Assembly (NCBI RefSeq): GCF_019278565.1
Contig: NZ_CP058988.1
Span: 3,968,001-4,032,000, forward strand
Reading direction: 5' to 3'
DNA length: 64,000 nt
From: Cellulophaga sp. HaHa_2_95
GTDB taxonomy: Bacteria > Bacteroidota > Bacteroidia > Flavobacteriales > Flavobacteriaceae
Within the stretch, counting starts at the first letter, position 1. Every line of letters starts with the position of its first letter. Positions 56,781 through 64,000 of this stretch are shown here, in pieces. Below the pieces are notes generated by a model, which saw only the letters and a list, made by a program, of their open reading frames with translations, did not search any database and was not told the DNA's origin. Position numbers and translations under genes: made by a program.

Positions 56781-58802
56781 CTATCTGTTTATATAAATAT
56801 ATCCTGATTTTGATTTCATAGTGCCCGATGCATCTCCATAATCTAAAATATAGAAATAAGTACCTACAGGCAACATATTGTCTTTTTGTACCGTAACACG
56901 GCCATTAGAACTTCCTGTAAAAATGTTCCCTTGGGTGTTATACGCTTTTGTAACAAACACTAACACACCCCATCTGTTGTAAATTTTGATGGTATTGTTT
57001 GGGAAATTTTCTAACCCAGAGATCGTCAAGTAATCATGTACTCCATCTCCGTTTGGCGTAACCACGTTAAATACTTCTACTTCTTCGTCTGTCGAGAACT
57101 CCTCTAAATCTAGATCTAAGTAATTAGGTATTCCGTTACCATCCGTATCATCATTTGCATAATCTCCGTCAAGATTTAAATCTTCATCTGCTGTAAAAAT
57201 ACCATCATCGTCATCATCGGTATCTCTATAATCAGACTCATCATCTTCATCCGTATTCGGTAAATCTGTAAATGGATCATCTACTTCATCATTAACGTCA
57301 ATATCTATGGTTGTATTGCCTTCAAAACCATCATCTAGACCATCATTATCTTTATCAGAACCGATAAATACCACATCTGGAATACCATCATGATCATGAT
57401 CGTGTGCTTCTATATAATCTGGCACATTGTCATTATCACTATCATCATCTAAATAATCTGGTAAATCTTCAAAATCCGTGTTTACTGGAATTATTCCTAA
57501 GTTACCATCTTGCTCATAGGCATCATCTAAGCCATTGTTATTAGCATCTTCTCCACTAGGAGCTATATAATCTGATGTAGTTTGTGCTTCCACATTATCT
57601 GGAATACCATCATCATCACTATCAATATCTAAATAATCTGCAATACCATCACCGTCAGAATCTGTTGGGTTTGTTGCCGGATCATTATCATTGTCGGTGT
57701 TCAAGTCTTCCCAAGCATCTAAAATTCCGTCATCATCACTATCTAAATCTACCTGATCTGTAGTAATTACGGTAATGGTGGCGGTACTACAATTCCCTAG
57801 TGTATCACAAACGGTGTAGTCAAAGGAATCTGTCCCTGAAAAATCAGTATTAGGTGTATAGGTAATTACATCATCAGAAGGATCATTGGGCGTACCATTA
57901 TCGTCTACAACCAAAGAACCATTGGTAGGTGTAGTTACGGTAAGCGTACCCACTGTTGGTAGGTCATTATCGTTCGCACCCCAATTATCTATGGTAATAG
58001 GCATATTTTCTTCTGTAGTCACCACGTCATCAAAGGTGTCTACAATAGGCAGTACCTCTACTGTAACCGTAGCGGTACTACAATCGCCAAACGTATTACA
58101 AATGGTATACGTAAAAGTATCCTGACCATTAAAATCTGGTGTAGGAATATAAGTTAGTATATCATCTGAAGGATTATTGGGCGTACCATTATCATCAATA
58201 ACAATAGTTCCATTTGCAGGATCGGATGTTGTTAAAGTTCCTGCAACTGGCAATTCTGTATCATTATCAAGGATAGGAATTACCACTGAGTCGTCTTCAT
58301 CTACGGTGGCTACATCATCTACTAAATTAGCTGCCTGACTCATACAAACTACCGTAAAAGAAGGAAGGTTTTTAGCATTTCCTGCTTTTACTAAGGTCGC
58401 TAAATATCGGATAACATCCTTAGTAGCTGTAATCTGAGGAGCTATTTGATCTCCTGTTAATGCGGGAGACCAGCTTATATTTGCACCCACTGGGACATTT
58501 GCTGTAATATCTAATGTTACCTCGTTATTAGGCGATTCGCAATCTGTTAGGATAAAATAACTTGTGGCATTCTTACCGCAAGTAGTTCCATCATAGGTTG
58601 CAAAATATACACCTGGCTGATTTACTTCATAGAAGAAATCTGTACCTAGAACCGTATTGGTATCTGAGGCATTGTACCATTTGTAATTATTTTCATCTGT
58701 ACTATTCGGTGCTTGTAGTAAAAATTGGGCACTTGCCCAATTAGAACATAGCAATCCGAAAAGGATAGCGAATACAAGCTTATATGTGTTGATTGATCTC
58801 AA
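56781..58802 (-). CDS. Secreted calcium-repeat protein with type IX (type B) sorting domain
   Basis: The start is TTG at 58802, read as a signal peptide with a likely cut in WASAQ. The 673-residue product has an N-terminal domain to about 155, two Cadherin-like/tandem-95 domains (about 160-255 and 256-347, each with DDNGTPNxPSDD), a long run of thrombospondin type 3-like Asp-rich repeats (about 350-590, such as [20 protein letters not shown]), and a type B sorting domain ([21 protein letters not shown]). It is exported by type IX secretion and bound to the cell surface. It is paired with the SprF-like gene (1 base) and follows the collagen-like gene by 28 bases. Confidence 0.93.
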   Translation of the reverse strand: MRSINTYKLVFAILFGLLCSNWASAQFLLQAPNSTDENNYKWYNASDTNTVLGTDFFYEVNQPGVYFATYDGTTCGKNATSYFILTDCESPNNEVTLDITANVPVGANISWSPALTGDQIAPQITATKDVIRYLATLVKAGNAKNLPSFTVVCMSQAANLVDDVATVDEDDSVVIPILDNDTELPVAGTLTTSDPANGTIVIDDNGTPNNPSDDILTYIPTPDFNGQDTFTYTICNTFGDCSTATVTVEVLPIVDTFDDVVTTEENMPITIDNWGANDNDLPTVGTLTVTTPTNGSLVVDDNGTPNDPSDDVITYTPNTDFSGTDSFDYTVCDTLGNCSTATITVITTDQVDLDSDDDGILDAWEDLNTDNDNDPATNPTDSDGDGIADYLDIDSDDDGIPDNVEAQTTSDYIAPSGEDANNNGLDDAYEQDGNLGIIPVNTDFEDLPDYLDDDSDNDNVPDYIEAHDHDHDGIPDVVFIGSDKDNDGLDDGFEGNTTIDIDVNDEVDDPFTDLPNTDEDDESDYRDTDDDDDGIFTADEDLNLDGDYANDDTDGNGIPNYLDLDLEEFSTDEEVEVFNVVTPNGDGVHDYLTISGLENFPNNTIKIYNRWGVLVFVTKAYNTQGNIFTGSSNGRVTVQKDNMLPVGTYFYILDYGDASGTMKSKSGYIYINR

Positions 58803-58830
58803 ACTATGGTCTTCTGTTTATTCGCTTTAA

Positions 58831-61800
58831 TTATTTTACTACAAAAACTACATTAATTAATGAATTGTAATCTGTTGGTTGGTTTTGAATCTGATATGTT
58901 AAGTTTCCATTAGCATCGATAGACATTCCTGATACTGCTGTACCATTACCAAAAACTGCTGGATCTGCATATGTAACATAGTAATACAATTCTGTTCTCG
59001 TATAAGTTGGCAATGCACTAGGTGCACCTGCACTACCTACTGTTGGAGAACCATATTGTTGGATATACTCATCATACAAATCAATCGTAAATGTTCCATT
59101 TGTTGAAACATCAACGGCAATTGAAGGTGGATAGAAAATTCTAGCCGCCTTAGAGGTAATTGGCGCGATAGCCTGAATCACTTCTTGCACTGTAGTTTCA
59201 TTTGTTGGGGAAGCTTCACCTCCTTGATCTACATCAATTGGAGTTCTTAATAAAACTTCGTCATCATATTGATCATCTGTTCCTAATGCTGATAATGCAA
59301 CGTTTCTTGCTCCACCACCATCAGTAATTCTTAAATTAGTACCTACGACAGCAAAAGCTGTGTTGTATTCGTTTGAAGGATCTGAATCGGCATCATTGAC
59401 GTTAATGGTAGCACTATTACCTCCTGAAATACTTATGGTTCCTGGGTTTGTACCAGCAGTTAAGGTTTGATCATCAGAGGCAGGGTCTCCTGCATCTCCT
59501 TTATCTCCTTTTTGACCATCTTGGCCATTCTGACCTGCTGGGCCTTGTTGTCCTTGAATTCCTTGTGGACCTGTAGCTCCTCTTTCACCTTGATCTCCTT
59601 TGTCACCTTTTTGACCATCTTGGCCATTTTGACCATCTTGACCTGGCTGACCTGCTGGTCCTTGTTGCCCTTGAGCTCCAGCTGGACCTGTTGCACCAGT
59701 ATCTCCTTTAGGACCTGTTGCTCCTGTTAGACCTTGGATTCCCTGATCTCCAGTATCTCCTTTTTCTCCTTGAATACCCTGAATTCCTTGATCTCCTTGG
59801 TCACCCTTTACTCCTTGGTCACCCTGAATACCTTGGATTCCCTGATCTCCAGTATCTCCTTGAATACCCTGAATTCCTTGATCTCCTTGGTCACCCTTTA
59901 CTCCTTGATCACCTTGAACACCTTGGATTCCTTGATCTCCTTGGTCACCTTTTACTCCTTGATCACCCTGAATACCTTGGATTCCCTGGTCTCCAGTATC
60001 TCCTTTTTCTCCTTGAATACCCTGAATTCCTTGATCTCCTTGGTCACCCTTAACTCCTTGGTCACCCTGAATACCTTGGATTCCCTGATCTCCAGTATCT
60101 CCTTTTTCTCCTTGAATACCCTGAATTCCTTGATCTCCTTGGTCACCCTTTACTCCTTGGTCACCCTGAATACCTTGGATTCCCTGATCTCCAGTATCTC
60201 CTTGAATACCCTGAATTCCTTGATCTCCTTGGTCACCCTGAATACCTTGATCTCCTTGGTCACCTTTTACTCCTTGGTCACCCTGAATACCTTGGATTCC
60301 CTGATCTCCAGTATCTCCTTTTTCTCCTTGAATACCTTGGATTCCTTGATCTCCTTGGTCACCCTGAATACCTTGGATTCCCTGATCTCCAGTATCTCCT
60401 TTTTCTCCTTGAATACCTTGGATTCCTTGATCTCCTTGGTCACCTTTTACTCCTTGGTCACCTTGAATACCTTGGATTCCCTGATCTCCTTGGTCACCTT
60501 TTACTCCTTGAATACCTTGGATTCCTTGATCTCCTTGGTCACCCTTTACTCCTTGGTCACCCTGAATACCTTGGATTCCCTGATCTCCAGTATCTCCTTT
60601 TTCTCCTTGAATACCTTGGATTCCTTGATCTCCTTGGTCACCTTTTACTCCTTGGTCACCTTGAATACCTTGAATACCTTGGATTCCCTGATCTCCAGTA
60701 TCTCCTTTTTCTCCTTGAATACCTTGGATTCCCTGATCTCCTTGGTCACCCTTTACTCCTTGGTCACCCTGAATACCTTGAATTCCCTGATCTCCAGTAT
60801 CTCCTTTTTCTCCTTGAATACCCTGAATTCCTTGATCTCCTTTTACTCCTTGATCACCTTGAATACCTTGGATTCCTTGATCTCCTTGATCTCCTTGGTC
60901 ACCTTTTACTCCTTGAATACCTTGATCTCCTTGGTCACCTTTTACTCCTTGAATACCTTGATCTCCTTGAATACCTTGATCTCCTTGGTCACCTTGAATA
61001 CCTTGGATTCCCTGGTCTCCAGTATCTCCTTTTTCTCCTTGAACACCTTGGATTCCTTGATCTCCTTGGTCACCCTTTACTCCTTGGTCACCCTGAATAC
61101 CTTGGATTCCCTGATCTCCAGTATCTCCTTTTTCACCTTGAATACCTTGGATTCCCTGATCTCCAGTATCTCCTTTTTCTCCCTGGATTCCTTGAATACC
61201 TTGATCTCCTTGGTCACCTTTTACTCCTTGAATACCTTGGATTCCTTGATCTCCTTGGTCACCCTTTACTCCTTGATCACCCTGAATACCTTGGATTCCC
61301 TGGTCTCCAGTATCTCCTTTTTCTCCCTGGATTCCCTGAATTCCTTGATCTCCTTGGTCACCTTTTACTCCTTGGTCACCTTGAATACCTTGGATTCCCT
61401 GATCTCCAGTATCTCCTTTTTCTCCTTGAATACCTTGGATTCCCTGATCTCCTTGGTCACCCTTTACTCCTTGGTCACCCTGAATACCTTGAATTCCCTG
61501 ATCTCCAGTATCTCCTTTTTCTCCTTGAATACCCTGAATTCCTTGATCTCCTTGGTCACCTTTTACTCCTTGATCACCTTGAATTCCCTGGTCTCCAGTA
61601 TCTCCTTTTTCTCCTTGAATACCCTGAATTCCTTGATCTCCTTGGTCACCCTTTACTCCTTGGTCACCTTGAATACCTTGGATTCCCTGATCTCCAGTAT
61701 CTCCTTTTTCTCCTTGAATACCCTGAATTCCTTGATCTCCTTGGTCACCTTTTACTCCTTGATCACCTTTAATACCTTGGATTCCCTGATCTCCAGTATC

Positions 61801-64000
61801 TCCTTTTTCTCCCTGGATTCCCTGAATTCCTTGATCTCCTTGGTCACCTTTTACTCCTTGGTCTCCTTGAATACCTTGGATTCCCTGATCTCCTTGATCA
61901 CCTTTTACTCCTTGGTCACCCTTTTCACCCTGAATACCTTGTGGTCCTGAATCTGCATCAACCCAAGTGTATACACCTGAACCATCTGTAGCCAAGACTT
62001 GACCATTAGTACCTCCGGTAGGTAATTCTATTTCGTTTTGATCGTCTTTATCACCATCTACATAATTAACGGTGTAATTACCAGCAGTATCATCGGTTAC
62101 AGAAATATCTCCTGTTCCAATTACAGTTTCTCTGTAATCAGATAAGTCAATTGCTGCTGCCGTTGGATCATTACTCAAAGTAAGGTTATCACCAGATAAA
62201 CTTAAATCTTGAATTTCATTAGTTATGCTTGAATCTGCATCGCGAATGTCAATAGTGGTATCACTTCCTCTTTCTAAAGCTATATTTACTGTTTCATTCG
62301 TAGTAACAACTGTACTACTGATACCTTGATTATCACTGCTATTTGTGGCTAAAGCTTCTATCGCTTCTTGTACATTGGCAGCTCCTAAAGAAGATGCAGC
62401 ATCATCATAAGTGACTTCTGATGCATTTTGATCATCTGTACCATCAAAACTTGTGGTCGTATTATCTTCGGATACATAATCAAATATGCCATCTGAATTT
62501 GCATCACTTAATGTAGTTACTGTTTCATTAATATTTACATCCGTAATTCCTGGCTCTGAAATCGTTGCTATAATATGTCCTGTTACCGTATTAGTGACAC
62601 TAATATCATCATCCGATAAACTGGAAGCATCAATTAATTCCCAGGATCCTGAAGTAGCATTCCACTGCATTAATTGACCATCGGTAGTACCATCGGCTAA
62701 TTTTGAAAGAGTAACGGCATTATCTGCTAATTGAGTAGCAGTAATTCCTCCATCAGAAACGCCTAATGTATAAGGTACTGCTTGAGAACCATCTCCAGAA
62801 CGAGTTAAAGTTGTATTTGTAGCCCCAACAACCTCATTACCAACGATACCATCATTCTCTGTTACAGTAACTGATCCAAGATCAACTAATGTCCAAGTGG
62901 ATGTTGCTCCATCCCATTGCATTACTTGCCCATCTAAAGTACCATTGGCTAATTTTTCTAAAGTAACTGCTGTATTTGCAATATCTGCACTTGCAATAGT
63001 ACCATCTACAATCTCTGTAGTTGTAATAGCATTATCTGCCATTTTTGCATTCGTAATAGCATTATCTGCTATCTCTAAAGTAACATCATTTAATGTTGAA
63101 TTGGCTCCACCAGAAACTACAATATCCGTAGAAGAAATTGTTCCATCACCTATTATATCTGTAGGATCTACTGTTACGGTATATTCCGTATTGTTGCCTG
63201 TTGTAGTATTCGTAATATTTACACCTGTTCCTTCTACAACTGAAGTTGTTTTTTGATTTGCGACTATTGTCGGTTCTAAATCTAACGCTGTAGAAGCTTC
63301 ACCATTTATGGTACTTACTAATTCGTTATTGGTATCTAAGGATAATTCATTACTATTTATAATAGCAACGCCCACACCAGTAACTCCATCTACAGTCGTA
63401 GATAACGTATTTACTGTACTTGTATTGGAAACCGTTGTTACTGGAACTAAAGTAGCTTTATCAATCCACTCTACAGCACCAGTTGCATCAGTAACCAATA
63501 CTTGGTCATTTCCTCCTGAAGAAATATCTTCTGTTAAAATTGTACCGTTTACTATGTTTTCTGTTTGAACAGCATTATCTGCTAACTTATCATTAGTCAC
63601 TGCATCTGATGCTAATTCTATAGTACCAACTGCTCCTGCAGTAATCTCTAAGGTGACATCTTTAAAAACTGAATCATCCCCTCCTGTTACGGTTAAGTCA
63701 TTAGATGAAATTGTACCATCTGCTATGGCTGCTTCATTTACTTCTAAGGCTCCCGTTAAAGTATTTTGAGATAAACCTGCTCCGGCTACATCTGAATTAA
63801 TTGTTGCTGCATTTACTGCATCTGCTGCGATATCTGAAGACTCTACTGCTCCTGCTGCTATTTTTCCTGTAGTGATGGCATCATCTGCAACGTCTAAAGT
63901 AACATCCTTAAATAAAGAATCATCTCCACCAGTTATATCAATTGTATTACCCGTAGATGATATTGTACCATCTGCTATGGCTGCTTCATTTACCTCTAAG
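58831..64000 (-). CDS. Giant collagen-like repeat protein (partial, 5' end outside window)
   Basis: The frame is open from the stop at 58831-58833 to the right edge, so about 1,720 residues are visible and the start is not seen; an internal ATG at 63600 should not be taken as the start. The visible N-terminal part is made of tail-fibre-like repeats (ADNAxT, LADGTTDGQLMQW). The centre is an uninterrupted run of about 274 Gly-X-Y triplets (59482-61947). A C-terminal globular domain (about 150 residues ending NVVFVVK) follows a GATGPxG stretch. It lacks a type IX sorting domain, but is transcribed with a protein that has one. A trimeric surface fibre is the likely form (inference). Confidence 0.9.
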   Translation of the reverse strand, partial: LEVNEAAIADGTISSTGNTIDITGGDDSLFKDVTLDVADDAITTGKIAAGAVESSDIAADAVNAATINSDVAGAGLSQNTLTGALEVNEAAIADGTISSNDLTVTGGDDSVFKDVTLEITAGAVGTIELASDAVTNDKLADNAVQTENIVNGTILTEDISSGGNDQVLVTDATGAVEWIDKATLVPVTTVSNTSTVNTLSTTVDGVTGVGVAIINSNELSLDTNNELVSTINGEASTALDLEPTIVANQKTTSVVEGTGVNITNTTTGNNTEYTVTVDPTDIIGDGTISSTDIVVSGGANSTLNDVTLEIADNAITNAKMADNAITTTEIVDGTIASADIANTAVTLEKLANGTLDGQVMQWDGATSTWTLVDLGSVTVTENDGIVGNEVVGATNTTLTRSGDGSQAVPYTLGVSDGGITATQLADNAVTLSKLADGTTDGQLMQWNATSGSWELIDASSLSDDDISVTNTVTGHIIATISEPGITDVNINETVTTLSDANSDGIFDYVSEDNTTTSFDGTDDQNASEVTYDDAASSLGAANVQEAIEALATNSSDNQGISSTVVTTNETVNIALERGSDTTIDIRDADSSITNEIQDLSLSGDNLTLSNDPTAAAIDLSDYRETVIGTGDISVTDDTAGNYTVNYVDGDKDDQNEIELPTGGTNGQVLATDGSGVYTWVDADSGPQGIQGEKGDQGVKGDQGDQGIQGIQGDQGVKGDQGDQGIQGIQGEKGDTGDQGIQGIKGDQGVKGDQGDQGIQGIQGEKGDTGDQGIQGIQGDQGVKGDQGDQGIQGIQGEKGDTGDQGIQGDQGVKGDQGDQGIQGIQGEKGDTGDQGIQGIQGDQGVKGDQGDQGIQGIQGEKGDTGDQGIQGIQGDQGVKGDQGDQGIQGIQGEKGDTGDQGIQGIQGDQGVKGDQGDQGIQGIQGVKGDQGDQGIQGIQGEKGDTGDQGIQGIQGEKGDTGDQGIQGIQGDQGVKGDQGDQGIQGVQGEKGDTGDQGIQGIQGDQGDQGIQGDQGIQGVKGDQGDQGIQGVKGDQGDQGDQGIQGIQGDQGVKGDQGIQGIQGEKGDTGDQGIQGIQGDQGVKGDQGDQGIQGIQGEKGDTGDQGIQGIQGIQGDQGVKGDQGDQGIQGIQGEKGDTGDQGIQGIQGDQGVKGDQGDQGIQGIQGVKGDQGDQGIQGIQGDQGVKGDQGDQGIQGIQGEKGDTGDQGIQGIQGDQGDQGIQGIQGEKGDTGDQGIQGIQGDQGVKGDQGDQGIQGDQGDQGIQGIQGDTGDQGIQGIQGDQGVKGDQGDQGIQGIQGEKGDTGDQGIQGIQGDQGVKGDQGDQGIQGIQGEKGDTGDQGIQGIQGDQGVKGDQGDQGIQGVQGDQGVKGDQGDQGIQGIQGDTGDQGIQGIQGDQGVKGDQGDQGIQGIQGEKGDTGDQGIQGLTGATGPKGDTGATGPAGAQGQQGPAGQPGQDGQNGQDGQKGDKGDQGERGATGPQGIQGQQGPAGQNGQDGQKGDKGDAGDPASDDQTLTAGTNPGTISISGGNSATINVNDADSDPSNEYNTAFAVVGTNLRITDGGGARNVALSALGTDDQYDDEVLLRTPIDVDQGGEASPTNETTVQEVIQAIAPITSKAARIFYPPSIAVDVSTNGTFTIDLYDEYIQQYGSPTVGSAGAPSALPTYTRTELYYYVTYADPAVFGNGTAVSGMSIDANGNLTYQIQNQPTDYNSLINVVFVVK
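59482..61947 (-). repeat. Collagen-like Gly-X-Y tract with a 33-residue higher-order unit
   Basis: The first triplet starts at 61947 and the last (GDP) ends at 59482: 2,466 bases, 822 codons, 274 triplets. Most of it repeats an 11-triplet unit made of GEK, GDT, GDQ, GIQ, GIQ, GDQ, GVK, GDQ, GDQ, GIQ, GIQ (99 bases), with deletions and shuffles. The part nearest the C terminus (about the last 27 triplets) is different and richer in Pro/Ala (GPAGQPGQD). Confidence 0.95.
63706..64000 (-). repeat. 252-bp direct repeat in the N-terminal part of the collagen-like gene
   Basis: A stretch of about 31 identical bases begins at 63710 and again at 63962, exactly 252 bases (84 codons) apart, encoding LEVNEAAIADGTISS in both copies followed by a similar GGDDSxFKDVTL. 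A third, more divergent copy (GGANSTLNDVTLEIADNAIT) is near 63060-63140. The array runs off the window. Confidence 0.85.

Noticed and set aside
59482..61947. Regular repeats that might be taken for a CRISPR array or a satellite.
   Set aside because: The repeats are in frame with a 3-base and a 99-base period, with no unique spacers, and continue an open coding frame on both sides.
59734..61950. A 738-codon open frame antisense to the collagen-like tract.
   Set aside because: Its product is a monotonous Ser/Leu/Thr repeat that simply mirrors the Gly-X-Y codons; the collagen reading frame explains the sequence fully and the antisense frame has no independent features.
58831..63600. A complete 1,589-codon gene starting at the ATG at 63600.
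   Set aside because: The frame continues without a stop to the window edge with the same repeat style, so 63600 is an internal Met and the gene is partial.

Overview
The window is a stretch of chromosome from a member of the Flavobacteriaceae (phylum Bacteroidota), probably a marine genus of the Cellulophaga/Maribacter/Zobellia type; the genus is a guess. The evidence is low-GC DNA, lipoproteins and signal peptides of Bacteroidota style, type IX secretion parts (a PorP/SprF-like protein and a gliding-type C-terminal sorting domain), an rpmB-rpmG-DUF4295-ftsY ribosomal block, promoters of the TTTG / TAnnTTTG type and no visible Shine-Dalgarno dependence. I see no phage, insertion sequence, CRISPR array, tRNA or rRNA. 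Most of the window reads as core genome with dense, short operons.

Layout. 1-1113: two tandem membrane-anchored TlpA-like thioredoxins; the first in transcription order lacks the first active-site cysteine, and the second runs off the left edge. 1219-6510: two different aconitases (mitochondrial type and AcnB). 6710-9978: a MoxR ATPase and two periplasmic chaperone/prolyl isomerases. 10115-15242: a small unknown protein, a penicillin-recognising-type lipoprotein and a DUF2339/DUF3999 pair. 15239-21337: rimO, a class C-type serine hydrolase, a secreted amidase, then ftsY-DUF4295-rpmG-rpmB. 21412-27912: cinA, an orphan Hpt protein, a FAH-family protein, a carboxypeptidase-regulatory-domain protein, a DEDDh exonuclease, a 2-oxoacid dehydrogenase E2, recR and a CoA-binding protein.

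27913-28341 is the richest intergenic region. Two ECF-sigma-type promoters with identical geometry (TGTAAC, 16 bp, CGTC) point the same way. The first would make a short RNA ending at a strong terminator. The second drives an outer-membrane beta-barrel protein whose 5' leader holds nine tandem copies of a 4-base unit.

28342-43874: the beta-barrel receptor, a FabH-like synthase, a TetR regulator with an ABC1-type kinase, htpG with an apparent sigma-54-like promoter, membrane proteins of unknown role, a MOSC protein, a DUF885 lipoprotein, a small secreted protein, an AraC regulator overlapping an AlkB homologue, and an S1/P1 nuclease. 43987-55684: a class A penicillin-binding protein, a small DUF2089 / membrane protein / hydrolase operon with a palindromic operator, a CBM9-like/DUF5916 protein, a HAD phosphatase, a DUF819 transporter-like protein, a DUF4369 lipoprotein, then phosphomannose isomerase, a PTPS/QueD homologue and isopentenyl diphosphate isomerase.

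55826-64000 (right edge) is a three-gene surface-protein operon read leftwards: a giant protein with about 274 uninterrupted Gly-X-Y triplets (its 5' end lies outside the window), a calcium-binding-repeat protein with a type IX sorting domain, and a PorP/SprF-like outer-membrane protein. This collagen-like cassette and the 28 kb ECF-promoter pair are the two places most worth following up.
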